From: Cyclina sinensis
Lineage: Eukaryota; Mollusca; Bivalvia; Venerida; Veneridae
Direction: 5' to 3'
Length of the DNA stretch: 64,000 bases
NCBI GenBank assembly: GCA_012932295.1
Contig: JAAONU010000001.1
Span: forward strand, 53,957,958-54,021,957
Numbering within the stretch: position 1 is the stretch's first letter; each line of letters begins with the position of its first letter. Both the position numbers and the translations under genes were made by a program. The notes beneath the pieces are model-generated. The model was not told where the DNA came from. It ran no database searches and worked only from the letters and a program-made list of their open reading frames with translations. Below, piece by piece: positions 1-12,700 of this stretch.

Positions 1-892
1 AAGTTTAACAAAAAATAAACCTCAGACCAAAGAAAGATGCAATGATAAGCAGTCTGACAAAACAGGAATCTAAGCACGCAAATCCTATTGTTGAGACAGT
101 CTAAAAGATTGATTATTAGCGCTACCCAGGTCTGCTTGTTGCAAGAGCATTTCCCAGAGACAGCCGTAATACAAAACATTTATTGCAATTTTTCAAGTGT
201 ATAAAAATCATATTTAAGGAACTCATGAGCAGTTAAAGTACAAAAACACACAAAAAATGATGCAATAAATATCATTGATAAGATTTGTTGTTGTTGTTGT
301 TTATATAAACTGCAATACTGTATTGTTATTGTTTTGCAATTTATGTAACATTCAATACACATACATGTATACATTCTGTAAACTTATCAAATTGAATTTT
401 ACAGTGCGTTTCGACCATTCAAACATTTGTACCTACACGGCCTTTGAAAGTTACTTGAACTCATTCAACCATAGCAATATCAATCAATATTCTAACATAA
501 GAAAGAAAACCTAACTGATATTAATACTTTCAAAAATATCGGATCACTTGACTAACAACTACATACAGTGTTTTCATCTGCAGGGAATAAAATTAAAGGT
601 AAACTTCAATATTTCCATTGTTTTATGAAAGCAGAAAAATATTTAGAAATAACGACTAGAGAATAAAGTCAATATGAAGCATTCGACGACTGAAGTGTTC
701 TTATCAACTGATTAAGGATCAAAGAAAAGTTGAAATCGTAAAAAAGTAGCAATTGCATTTTATTATTATTATTTCTTAGTTTATTTTTATTGCTTATTGT
801 CAGTCTTGGATTAAAATTTCGAATAAACTTTTAAAAGAAAATGCCAAATTATGGCTGCTTATTTGCATTTCAGCTTATATTCCTAAACCAAT
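1..892. other. Upstream non-coding region of kelch-like gene
   Basis: AT-rich sequence with no convincing coding region. It holds a short TTG microsatellite near 285-301. A pyrimidine-rich stretch ending in CAG at 871-873, 19 bases before the kelch-like ATG, could be the acceptor of a 5'UTR intron. The upstream exon cannot be located from sequence alone. Confidence 0.5.
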
Positions 893-2638
893 ATGGAAGA
901 CATAGTGCAACATCAAGTAAATAAATGGAGGAACGTTTATTTTTCTGCCCTATGCAATGGTCTTGATCATCAGTGGAAGAGTTCTCAGTATACGGATACG
1001 AAAGTCATTGTTGGTGACAAAACGTATGAATGCCACAGAGTAATATTAGCAGCAATGTCACCGTTCTTTGAGGCGATGTATTTAAGCGGAATGCAGGAGA
1101 GTCAGAAAGGCGTTGTCACTCTACGAGAAATTGAGGACCAGACCTTTGAGAGTATACTCAGGTTTATTTATACTGGCGAAGATGTTGTGAACACTGCAAA
1201 CGTTGAGAACATTTTACAAGCTGCGACAATGTTGCAGATAAAGTGTTTGAAGGAGAGATGTGAAGAGTTTATGATGGAAAACGTCGATTCTGAAAACTGT
1301 ATTGCAACATGGAAACTAGCTTCTTTACATACATGTAGTTATCTGGCCTCGAGAGCCTGGAAATATGTGTTGTACTACTTCTTACAAGCTTCAGAAACTG
1401 AAGATTTTATGAAACTAGACTGCGAGGACATTGTTGCAATTATAAAAGATAATGACTTGCGGACTCAAAGCGAGGAAATAGTTTGTGAAGCTGTATTTCG
1501 GTGGCTCAACTATGACATAGACAACCGAAAGAAATGCGTAGATACACTTTTCGAACACTTGAGGTTACCACTTATGCAACCAGAATATCTACTTGAAACG
1601 GTGGATAATTACTCTGTGATTAAAGAAAATGAACACTGTAGAAACTATGTAGAAGAAGCAAAGAGGTATCATTTACTGCCCGCAAGGAGACATGAGTTTG
1701 TTTCTGCACGATTAATTCATAGGAACCAAGCCGAATATGAGGAGATGATACTTATTATTGGCGGGAATTTTCATCCTGAAAGAACAACAAGAGAAGTATG
1801 GTGCTACAGTGTAAAGCACATGAAATGGGCGCGTTTAGCGTCACTGCCCTACGAATTAGGTGTGGAATTCGCTGTCTGTGCGTATGGGAATGCAGTGTTT
1901 GTTTCTGGTGGAAGCGAGGCCCTGAACAGTATGATATACTTTCATACCATGCACAATCACTGGGAAAAGTGCAGGCGAATGCTTATTGGTCGCAGAAGAC
2001 ACTGCATGGTAGCCGTGGGAGATTCTGTCTATGTCCTTGGGGGTTTTGATGACGAAGCTGAAGACAGATTCAGTACTCTAATGAGCATTGAAAAATTTGG
2101 AATCATGAATGGATATTGGGAGGAATGTGGATATTTAGAATTTCCGGTGAGGTCAGCGTCTGCGTCAGTCGTAAAGGACAAAATATATATCTTCGGTGGG
2201 ATAGACGCAGACGACATTACTTCATCTGCTATTCAATGCTTTGACACTCGTTTGAAATCGTGCACTCATTTGACTGATCTACCGTCTCTGACTGGTCTGT
2301 CGTCTGCTGTCGTCTGCAACAGAACGACTTACTTGGTATTTCCATCAGGAGATGTGATGAAGATGGATGGAAATGAGGAAATTAAAACTGTAGGCAATAT
2401 ACCAGATTTCAACCGGTGCGGATTTGGAATTCTACAGCATGAGGGTAAAATTATCATCATAGGAGGGATTGACGCTTCTGATATACATGACGAATTTATA
2501 ATATATGATCCGTCAACAGGTGAGACAAAAAAGCCTCATGAGCATCATTTGCGGAGACCGGTATTTGGATTTGGCTGTGCAAAAGCAACAATTTCTCGCA
2601 GTATTTTCAGTGAACACGGAATTGAAGCAATCTACTAG
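893..2638 (+). CDS. Kelch-like protein (BTB-BACK-kelch), single coding exon
   Basis: Complete 581-aa open frame without introns. Residues about 30-130 form a BTB/POZ domain (typical core: YECHRVILAAMSPFFEAMY at 45-63, and FIYTG at 91-95). Residues about 135-240 are a BACK domain, and from about 284 to the end there are 5-6 kelch blades marked by the doublets IIGG, VSGG, VLGG, IFGG and IIGG. One blade, near residues 460-500, lacks a clear GG. BTB-kelch proteins of this size (550-620 aa) usually act as substrate adaptors of cullin-3 ubiquitin ligases: BTB/BACK binds CUL3 and the propeller binds the substrate. The substrate cannot be read here and I cannot assign a vertebrate KLHL orthologue. 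The ATG at 893 follows a possible splice acceptor (CAG at 871-873), so a non-coding 5' exon is likely. Bivalve genomes have many such intronless kelch-like copies, so a retroposed or expanded lineage copy is possible. Confidence 0.9.
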   Translation: MEDIVQHQVNKWRNVYFSALCNGLDHQWKSSQYTDTKVIVGDKTYECHRVILAAMSPFFEAMYLSGMQESQKGVVTLREIEDQTFESILRFIYTGEDVVNTANVENILQAATMLQIKCLKERCEEFMMENVDSENCIATWKLASLHTCSYLASRAWKYVLYYFLQASETEDFMKLDCEDIVAIIKDNDLRTQSEEIVCEAVFRWLNYDIDNRKKCVDTLFEHLRLPLMQPEYLLETVDNYSVIKENEHCRNYVEEAKRYHLLPARRHEFVSARLIHRNQAEYEEMILIIGGNFHPERTTREVWCYSVKHMKWARLASLPYELGVEFAVCAYGNAVFVSGGSEALNSMIYFHTMHNHWEKCRRMLIGRRRHCMVAVGDSVYVLGGFDDEAEDRFSTLMSIEKFGIMNGYWEECGYLEFPVRSASASVVKDKIYIFGGIDADDITSSAIQCFDTRLKSCTHLTDLPSLTGLSSAVVCNRTTYLVFPSGDVMKMDGNEEIKTVGNIPDFNRCGFGILQHEGKIIIIGGIDASDIHDEFIIYDPSTGETKKPHEHHLRRPVFGFGCAKATISRSIFSEHGIEAIY

Positions 2639-2967
2639 TGCAAGAATACCCGCAGTTATTACTGAATATGAAACGAATTTAGCGATTTCTTCGTTGGCGC
2701 CTGTTCCCTTGTCGCCCTACATTTTTTATGTGAAGTTGTGGATTTTCATCTATGTCATACTCTGACAAAAAAAGATGTTTTTTTCTAATGTTTTAAAATA
2801 TGATGGATATTATTAGTACCATATCATGATATGTTGTTTTAAATTTTTAGTTTAGAAAAGTTAATACCTAGATGCACTACATGAAATGAAACGTTATTCA
2901 TGAGAAAATCCAAGATATAGCATTATTTTAAAAATAAGACGCATACCTTTTTCTGTAATATGCTTTT

Positions 2968-4348
2968 GGTCAAGTCCCAAGGGACTGGCGTAATGCCTCA
3001 GTTGTCCCTATTTTCAAAAAGGGAGATAAGTACAACCCGGCCAATTATAGACCAGTTTCCCTTACATGTATTTCTTGTAAGGTACTAGAGCATATAATTG
3101 TTAGTCACATAATGAAATATATCTCTAGGTTAAATATCCTGTCTAATTTTCAGCATGGATTTCGTGAAAAAAGGTCTTGTGAGACTCAGTTAGTCCAGTT
3201 TGTTCATGATCTTGCTTTTAACCTTGATAGTGTCAAATCTAAAAAATATGCTCAGACAGATATACTGATCATGGATTTTGCTAAGGCCTTTGATAAAGTG
3301 CCTTATAAGAGACTCTTGCACAAACTACATTTTTATGGGATACTGGGTACCACTCTTAGATGGATTGCATATTGGTTAAATGATAGGTCACAGGTCGTGG
3401 TTTTGGAAGGTGCAGAGTCAGACCCGGCCTCTGTGGTATCTGGAGTGCCACAAGATTCTGTGCTAGGGCCAGTATTGTTTTTATTATTTATAAATGACTT
3501 GCCCTATGGTATTACTTCAACAGTGCGTCTTTTTTGCAGATGAATGTGTTTTATACCGTGATATTACTTCATATACAGATTGTCTTATCCTACAAAACGA
3601 TCTGAATAAACTGCAACAATGGGAGCAAACTTGGTTAATGAAATTTAATGTGGCCAAATGTGAAGTTATGAGATTCTCGAGACACAGACAAGCAAAATTA
3701 ATCAATCACAATTACTTGTTGCATGGTCAAGTCCTGGAAGCAGTAGATTCTGCTAGGTATCTGGATGTTACTCTAACTAACACTCTAGATTGGTCAAAAC
3801 ATATAGACAGTGTGACTGGCAAGGCCACAAGAACATCGGGATTCTTACGCCGTAACCTATCCTTTTCCCCTAAACATACGAGACTTATGGCTTACAAAAC
3901 CTTAGTTAGACCACAGGTTGAGTATGCATCCCCCATATGGAACCCTTATACTCAAAACAACATACAAAGGGTTGAAAAGGTACAACGTACGGCAGAAAGG
4001 TGGACTTGTAGAAGTTGGCGTAGATCTAGTTGTGTTGGTGACTTATTAGAGGATCTAAATTTGGATAGTCTTGAACACAGAAGAAAAATTACCAGTTTAG
4101 TCTTTTTTTACAAGATTCATAATAATCTTGTTTATATAGATAAGGAAAGGTATTTGTCTCCAATTACAAATAGGTCACTTAAAACCAGACATAGTCATCC
4201 CTTCCAATATCAAAGGCCATCTCCTCATACAGAATGTTTTAAATTTTCTTATTTCCCAAGGTTAATACCAGTCTTGAACAGCCTGTCTGAGTCAACTGTC
4301 TCTATTGCTACAGTTGAATCGTTTAAGCAGGCTGTTTGGTCAATGTAA
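2968..4348 (+). mobile_element. 5'-truncated non-LTR retrotransposon (LINE, jockey/CR1-like reverse transcriptase), inactive
   Basis: Homology to LINE reverse transcriptases begins abruptly near 2968 (the conserved region before 'NYRPVSLT' starts in frame at 2974) and runs to a stop at 4348. Visible RT motifs are NYRPVSLTCI, a QHGF..KRSCETQL block, DFAKAFDKVP, SGVPQ.SVLGPVLF and a C-terminal thumb/maturase-like region. The endonuclease and any ORF1 are missing, as is usual for 5'-truncated insertions. Two lesions disable it. A T-run at about 3528-3533 carries one extra base and shifts the frame just before the catalytic box, and that box reads F-A-D-E instead of F-A-D-D. The window also holds a second, different element of the same superfamily (52670-54641). 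Strand and class are clear; the exact clade is not. Confidence 0.85.
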
Positions 4349-5110
4349 TGTTATTTTGTTTTTAAATAGTTTTAACAGGTAAAGCCGGCTACCTTTTAAA
4401 CTGTACACATGTTCTCAGAGCATTTACTTTTGGACTCTAAATTATTCTTACTGGTAGCTTACTCAGTGTTTATAACTGTATATACAGTGGTTTCTTTTAA
4501 ACCCATCTGGCTGTTAATTTTGCCACCCACATGACATAATGATCAGTTTTGAAAATATAAATTAAGAGAAAAAAAGCACCTGAGTTTGAGATCAGAAAAA
4601 ACACTCCTATTAAACAAATACAAAAGCGATTGTCAAAATGTTGGTCAGGTAGAATTTTCTTCGTTAAATGCTAGACGCCAAAGAAGTGAATCGAAAACAA
4701 TGGCAGCCTTACAATTGCAATGTAAATAGGATGTCTGTAAATGTTCCTGAAACGAGGATTTCCAACGTTATGTTGAAACCCGTTCTTAAGTGCAAATAAC
4801 ATTTAAAATCTTTCATCATCGTCATCATCATCATCATCATTATTATTATTATTTCAGTTACTAGATGTGACCTAAAGTATCACTCTACTTCTGGATTTGT
4901 TAACTATGGACCTAAACACACGCTAATAATGCAAGGCATCTATCAAGGAGAAATAGCGAGCCCTTTCTTGTTCTTTATAGACGCAACAGCTAGAATGTTC
5001 TTAGGTAGCTTTCGCAATTCTACTGAAGTTTTCCCAGCTGGCTATTTTGTTTTCATCTTTGTTTATAGGAAACTTGCGCCATGATAAAGACGCTTGATAT
5101 GGTTGACAAG
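4349..5110. other. Non-coding spacer with trinucleotide microsatellite
   Basis: No coding signal. The first part may be the 3'UTR of the LINE. A compound microsatellite of TCA/CAT units passing into TTA units lies at about 4815-4853. Confidence 0.5.
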
Positions 5111-5466
5111 ACTCTTTGACTGTTATCAATGCTGTGACAAAGCTCGTCGACTCATTGACTGTTATCAATGCTGTGACAAAGCTCGTCGACTCATTGACTG
5201 TTATCAATGCCGTGACAAAGCTCGTCGACTCATTGACTGTTATCAATGCTGTGACAAAGCTCGTCGACTCATTGACTGTTATCAATGCTGTGACAAAGCT
5301 CGTCGACTCTTTGACTGTTGTCAATGCTGTGACAAAGCTCGTCGACTCATTGACTGTTATCAATGCTGTGACAAAGCTCGTCGACTCTTTGACTGTTATC
5401 AATGCTGTGACAAAGCTCGTCGGCTCATTGACTGTTATCAATGCTGTGACAAAGCTCGTCAATTCG
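5111..5466. repeat. 39-bp minisatellite, nine copies
   Basis: Nine nearly identical 39-bp units, each containing GCTGTGACAAAGCTCGTCGA, follow head to tail; the core recurs near 5131, 5170, 5209, 5248, 5287, 5326, 5365, 5404 and 5443. Single-base variants mark copies 3, 6 and 8, and the last copy decays. Because 39 is a multiple of three and the unit lacks stops, two forward frames and one reverse frame stay open as 13-residue peptide repeats of 117-153 aa. No splice or domain context supports translation. Confidence 0.95.
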
Positions 5467-6779
5467 TGATTATTCTTCCTTTGAATCTTTCCGACTTCGT
5501 TAATCTTTTGAAGGATGCTGCTGTTTATAAATGTTACTGAACTGAATTTAACAAAATAGTTTTCCTATTGTTGATTGTTCACCTCCTTATATTTTCTTGA
5601 GAAATACATGACATTTTTTGATGCATCAATACTGTATTTTATGTTTCCTTAATCCCCTGGCATAAAGCCGGGAGGCAATTAGGAACGACTGTCTGTTTAC
5701 AATCCCTATCATTTTTAGACGATCGAGGAACCGTAAGAGAACGGACGTTAATGTGGTTTTAGTGCAACTGTAATTTTACTCATACTATTTGGTTGACATC
5801 TGTTATTTGTGAAATGTATGCAAAACTTCTAAATCTACATGAACTTATAATTTATCTTAGAGTCTCACTGATGCCTTTCAGGAATACTTTGTTAACAGCT
5901 ACCTTCATCAATAGGTTTGATATCTTGAAATGCAATGTTTTCCATTCCTGATAAAATAACTTCATTTGATTTGAAGATTCGTAACATTTGGTAATGCGAT
6001 TTCCCAGTGTTTAGAGACTATTTCTGATATACTACATTATTGACTAAAACGTTTTTTGAAACTTTGATCTAGAGAAGAAAAGTATGTCTCTGATTTTAAG
6101 GAAAGAAACTACACTGTTTCTAAAAGTCTGGATTATCTGTCCCATATCTTCTCCATCGAGTCATAGAGCGTCGTAAAATGGCGGCGCCCCATGACAAAGG
6201 AGTGGCAAGATGTTGGTAGTAGGTTGGGAACAGACTGAATGTTTCTGATAAATCTATAATTTCTACATGCATATTGTTGTCATGTATCCAGTCTGATTAA
6301 AATCAGCAATAACCTTCTGCTATAAGTTAGATCTTGTACTTCAGTCAGATTGGTCATCTGTTTCAACTATAAAACTCAGTACTCCGGAAAGATGTTCTGG
6401 AGGTAAGTGTGACTGGTAATACGACAGTAACTTGCACAATAACTATCATTAGAGTTTTGTACTGTAACAAAAATAATAGGTTAATTAATTTTCAAAATGC
6501 GTAAATGTGTTTCTGTCTAACAAAATATCTATCTTGATGTCAAAGCAATGACAGAACGTGAAAAAGGTACTTCTATTCTCACGTTTGAACGTGATGATAA
6601 ATTTTCTCAGGTTTATTGGTAGTAGAATATTACGTCGAAGATTGTTCTAATACATTCCCCAGTGTAAGCTGAAACAATTAATTTATTTGAGGAAAGCTCG
6701 AAATAAACAAATGAACTTTTTACGTCTAAAATGCGTTAAATATTAGTTTGAGATGCATTTTATGGGTTAGGTTGTCATC
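5467..6779. other. Non-coding region upstream of the OATP gene
   Basis: No gene recognised. It should contain the promoter and any 5'UTR exon of the transporter, but no clear core-promoter motif could be assigned. An in-frame TAG at 6768-6770 lies just before the transporter ATG. Confidence 0.4.
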
Positions 6780-9700
6780 ATGTTTAAAGGAATTATACCG
6801 TTCATTGTAGTGTTTGGATTACTGAGTTTGATATCATGGTCGTTTTATACGGTAACAGTCTCACAAATTTCCAACATAGAAAAAGCTTTTGGCCTTAGCA
6901 GCTCTGAAACGGGCTGGATGTTGACAATTTGGGAGTTTGGATACGTCGTGTGTGTACTGCTCGCTAGCTATTTTGGGCCAAGAGTGCATCTGCCCAGAGT
7001 GATTGGCATCGCCACCGTTCTATGTGGTCTGTCAGGCTTCGTGTTTGCTCTACCGCATTTCATTGTGTTTTCCGAATCGAATGTTTTAAAGGCTAGAAGC
7101 GGAAATGAGACGTGGAAAAATGACTTTTCTGACGACGGTCTCTGTGCCAATACGACACAAGTGTTGAACACTACTGTTGCTGAATCATCAATTAATTCAC
7201 TTGTTCACATTACGATGGGTTCCGGTAAAACAACAGCCTACGCATTGTTTAATATTGCAATGATATTACAAGGGGCTGGGAAGGCTCCCTGCTACCCCTA
7301 TTCGGCTCAGTATGTGGATGACAACGTGGATAAAAAGAAAACTGGATTTTATATAGGTAAACTGATAGGGAAATTTTTGATTATTGAAAATATGAAAATA
7401 TTTTTTTTACTGTTCCGACTAAGTGCAGTTAAATGTTTTTTTCTTCAAAGATTTTAATGGACACATATTTTCTACTTTTTTACTTATAGAACTTCTGTGC
7501 TTTGAATTCGAAAACAATGGGTCTGGTTTAAATACCTATTAGTTTACTGCTTAGGACTTTTTCATAAGTAATTAGAACAATCGTAAGTATTCAGATAGTT
7601 GACAAATTCATTTTAGAACATTTAAAATTTAGATAACATTTTCTCATTATAAATTCATTCAAGTAGAGTTCTTGACTGCTTGAGGCTCGTTTTTATTTTG
7701 ATATTTAAAATGTCATGGAATCATATATCCATGTACACCGTTGACCGTCGTTGTTTCAGGTACAATATCCAGTATTGCTGTTTTTGGACTTGCACTAGGG
7801 TATGGACTCGGAAGTCTTATCAGCAACGTTTATGTCACTTTAGAAAGTAAGGAGACATGTATGCTGTTCCTTTTGGACAATCGCATTTTTATGGAAATTA
7901 AAACCACAATACACGATGCTACCACGGTGAAAACGCGATGTGTGTGAAGTTAGCTATCAGTTGGGTATTGGATATTCATTACCAAGCTCAGTTTGAATTT
8001 CAAGCCAGCTGGGAATTGGTTCTTCGACCCAAAAGAGCCGAATTCCAAGCTAGGATCGAATTCCTAGCTAGCTAGGCGTTTGGTATTTAACTAAACGAAT
8101 ACCCAGCTCGGTTCGAATTTCCAGCAAGCTAGGAGTTGGAAATTCGTCCCGAAAGAGTCGAATACCCAGCTGAATTCAATTTCCTTGCTAGCTAGGAGTT
8201 GGTATTCAAAAAAAAAAAAATAAAAAAATACCGAGCTCGGTTTGAATTCCTACCTAGCAGGAAATTGGATATTAAACCCGAAAGACCCGATTACCAAGCT
8301 GAGATCGAATCCCTAACTAGCTAGGAGTTTGGTATTAAACCAAAGGAATACCCAGCTCGGTTCGAATTCCTAGCGAAAGAGCCAAATGCCCAGCTGAGAT
8401 CGAATTCCTAGCTAGCTATGAGTTGGCTATTCCCTCTTTGAATTGTCTTATTTCCACTAGTTTAAAGTTAACATATAAAGAATATTTCCACGATGTCTTT
8501 TACAATTTTGCTTGTTAAATGAGACAGCTCATAGTTAAAACAAGAAGTTAAATGCAGTAACTGAAGTGACTGAAACAGCTCTTCAACTTATTTAACAGCA
8601 GTTTTACTTTTAATGCAGGCTATGATGCAGTTTTGTTCAAAATGAAAACGATATAATCCTTCGCAGACTTTTATGAATCTTGGTGCCTATCGAGATGATG
8701 TTATTTTTGACCTCTAGTGACTTTTTCGAGTATACTGAATAGGTCTGCGACTGTGTCTAGCAATATCGCAGACTTTCAGGAATCGTGGTGCTTATCGAGA
8801 TAATGTTATTTTTGACCTCCAGGGACTTTTCCGAGTCTATTGAATAGGTCTGCGACTGTGTCTAGCATTATTTCAGACTCAGCTGGGTATTCGGCTCATT
8901 CGGATCGACTACCCAACTCCCAGCTGGCTTGGAATTCGAACTGAGCTGGGTAATGAATATCCAATACCGAGTTCCCAACTCATAACTTCACACACATGAA
9001 AACACGATGGTACGATGGCATGATTTTGAACTCGCGGTACTACTATGGTAAACTAGCGATATCTCACATTTTCGCCATAGCAACATCGTGCTTTCACCAA
9101 AGCAACATCGTGTTTTCACCATAGCAACATAGTGTTTTCACCATAGTGACATCGTGTTTTCATCATCGTATCATTACTTCATCGTGATTTTGCCATCATA
9201 GCATCGTGCATTCTTTAAACATTTCAATTTTCCAATGTGCTTGTTCTTTTAGAAATTCAAAAGATCCTTAACGGGGAGCACAGCCCAGTTTATTAACCGG
9301 CTGGTGAAATAAACTCGCTGACAATGAGTTGTTATTTGTACTAGTACTTTTGAAAAAGCCGTTAGAAGCAGATATGCAAGACCCGTTTCTAAATGAAAAC
9401 AAAATCCTATTATTAGCTAACTTGACATCTGATAATATAACTTGATGTATGGTAAATTTCTTTCTGTAAGTCTGTCTTACTCCAAAATCATGTATTGTCT
9501 TGAATTGATGATATAATAAATTTAAAAACTTCATATTTTACTTATTTTATGATGTTTTTTAGGTACTCCATTATCTTCCACAGATACTCGCTATATCGGA
9601 GCCTGGTGGCTTGGGTTTATTGGAGTTGGCTTGGGCACCATTTTTATAGCTTTTCCAATGTTTTGTTTCCCCCGGAAACTGACGCCTGACACTACGGATG

Positions 9701-12700
9701 TATCCCACCATGAACAACAACAACACCATCATAAATCTATTTTACATGAAATGAAACGTAAGTGACCGCCCACGTCCCCCGTTTTTACTGCCCTTGCACA
9801 AGAGTTGTGTAGCATAAAAGTCATGAATAACAGCTACACACAACTGTTCCTACTGTTATCTGTTACAAATGAAGCCTTTTAAGAAAAAGCCCAAACCCAC
9901 TCTCCAATACTATAATATACACAGGTTGTGTATATTAAAGTGTTGGAGAGTGGGTTTGGGCTTTAATGGCATCTTTTAATGTAAAAGGTGTATTTTGTTT
10001 CCTGTTCAAACGTAATTTATAAATACAACACACAGATGCATAAAATCATTGTATTCAAAATAAGGTCGGATTTTCCTATACATGCACGATGTTATTAGGA
10101 CCCATGAAGTTGTATAGTAAAATTCCTCTATTAAGACCAACATTGGGTATAAAGGGGAGTGGTCTTAATTGTGAGTTGGTCTTAATACTGGGCTGAGACC
10201 TAGGCAACATATGTTTTACATAATTTTGCAAGTTCATAAAGCGAAAATAGAACATTATTTAGTCAGAGCAAAATACATTATTCATCAATAAGATGTTATT
10301 ATATTCAATAATTAAACATTTCAGTAATTACATGTATTTGATATTCCTATATTTTAGGTGTAGTGACCACATTGCTTGCCATTGTCAAGTCTTCTGTTTA
10401 CATGCTCACCCTGACTGCAGCTTGTTTCCATATCTTGTCTCTCTCGGTGTTCATGGGCTTTGAACCAAAGTACATAGAGACACAATTTGCAATGCCTCAG
10501 TGGCAGGTCAATATCCTACTGGGTGAGTGCTTCCTTGAGGTATATGTATAATATGCGTTTAAGTATGTTGCAAATTCATAGGCGGTTTTGAAGGTTAGTG
10601 TCCCTTTTCAGCAGTACTTCAGTCATATTTAGTGAAAACTTAACTTAACCATCGTTCGTCAGAAGTTAAAACTTTCTACGTACCCTCGGTCTAAATGTAG
10701 AGAAAAGTCAGTGGATGTACTCGAACCCGTTAGTTGTTCATTGGGAAGCTACATAGTTTAGCGAAGTTTATCCTGGTACGCAAGGACGAATAACAATATT
10801 AACGTTTATTATTACCTTAACAAGTTGTATTTTGTCCTAAATACAAGCAGAAAAATTCATTCATACACTACCATGTACTACACTGTAGCCTTTTGTATGT
10901 CGGATGCGACAGGCTGACTGGTATCAAACCACTCTAAATACGGCTGCAGTTCAACATTAACATGCAAAAAAAAACACTTTTAGTTGTATTAATTTGTGTC
11001 TGTTTTAGGTGTGATAAGTATTACATCTTACAGTCTCGGTTGTCTGATTGGCGGTTATATCACAAAGAAATGGGATCTGTCGCCATTCAGAACCATGCTT
11101 CTCGTGTTAACGTTTGTCGCTTTTGTGACCTTGCTATTAGTTGGCACAACATTTCTCGGCTGTAAACACCAAACTATATTCAACTCACCGACGGGCCCAG
11201 AGTATGTATACAAACTGTATCTATGAAATTAATTGTTAAAATAATTAGAGAGGCAAGCCACTATGATACGAAGGAAGCATTATTCTAAATGTGTCAACAA
11301 AGTCTGTAAACGTATTTCGAGTGGTTATCGCTCATAAAGAAAAAATTACGTCAAGATCAAACAGCAGATAGAATCAAACAGTTAAAATAATTTTACGTTA
11401 TGTATTCAGCTCTGGTGAAAGAGATACTTGACAGATTGCTTTTAAATAGGATCGCCATACAAAAAAGTCATAAAAGATATGTTTTCATCTGCAGAATTTG
11501 TGTGAAAAAAGAGACACTTGATATTATCTAGACTGTTGGTCGTTCTTTATGTTTACTAATGAATATGTCCGGTTTTTGCTTGCCTGTTCCCGAAAGTAAA
11601 CTGATTGTCTGTGATTGTCCAAAGAAATTAAACAGAAGGGTATTTTGCTAGTCTTTTATGTTAATGCAGATTCCGAAGCTTGAGTCTGAATTGTGACTGT
11701 AATGCAACCGAATTTCTGCCAGTATGTGGAAGTGACGCCAGAACGTATTTCTCACCTTGCCATGCGGGATGTACGGTTTTGTCTGGGAAGGTAAGCGCCA
11801 GTTACACAGCTAATAAACAGCTATAAAAACTTAAAAGTGTGTTCAGAATAAATAATCTTACATAATAATAAAAACGAGCCGTTGTGCAGTAAAAACAGAA
11901 GGTAATCCGAATTTGTTTTGAGAGGCTTCCGCAAGAGATTCTCTAATAACTGGCGAACATGTAAACAAGTTCTGCTTTTGAACGTTACTAAATATTGACA
12001 ATTCATCATTTACGTAAAATTGATTCTGTAACTGTTTTCAGAAACTTACAAATTGTTCCTCCATTTCTGGAGGTGAGGCAACCATGGGAAAATGCTCTTC
12101 GGACTGTAACATGATATGGCCGTACTCCGTTGTAAAATTTGTCATGAACCTGGTTGATGCCATAGCATCCGTCCCCGTATTTCTGGTTTTTCTCAGGTAA
12201 TGTAATTCACAATACCATTGTAAGGTTATAACATTATGTGGCCGTCTTTCACGACCAAATCTGTGATTAGCTTAAACATCCATCTCTATTGTCCAGGCAT
12301 TTCATGGGTAACTGATTCACCAATGATAATTTTTGATTCATGTATTTGTAACATGATCTAGTAGTACTCCATGGCCAAGTTCGCCATGAGCTTGGTTGGA
12401 CTCATTACAAATATCCTTAAATTCCTGGTTTTTAAGAGTGAAATTCTTACACAAAACTGCAGGATACCCTGTGTTGTTAAAAGTACACATATTAAGAATA
12501 ATTGAAAAACATGTTACTTTGAATATAAGACAGGAAAATACAAATAGTGTCCCCTATGTATGAATGGAAACCGATATCATTGTTTCTAATGTTACAGTTA
12601 TTTTGCTCATATTGAAAGATAGGTGAAAAATACCGTCGTCGGATACCCACGGTCTGTCCATTACGTGACAATATATGTAGTGTTAACGGAATATACAGAA

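Noticed and set aside
5001..5540. Three overlapping open frames of 117-153 aa with 13-residue peptide repeats
   Set aside because: They arise only because a stop-free 39-bp unit is repeated; no splice, start or domain context supports translation.
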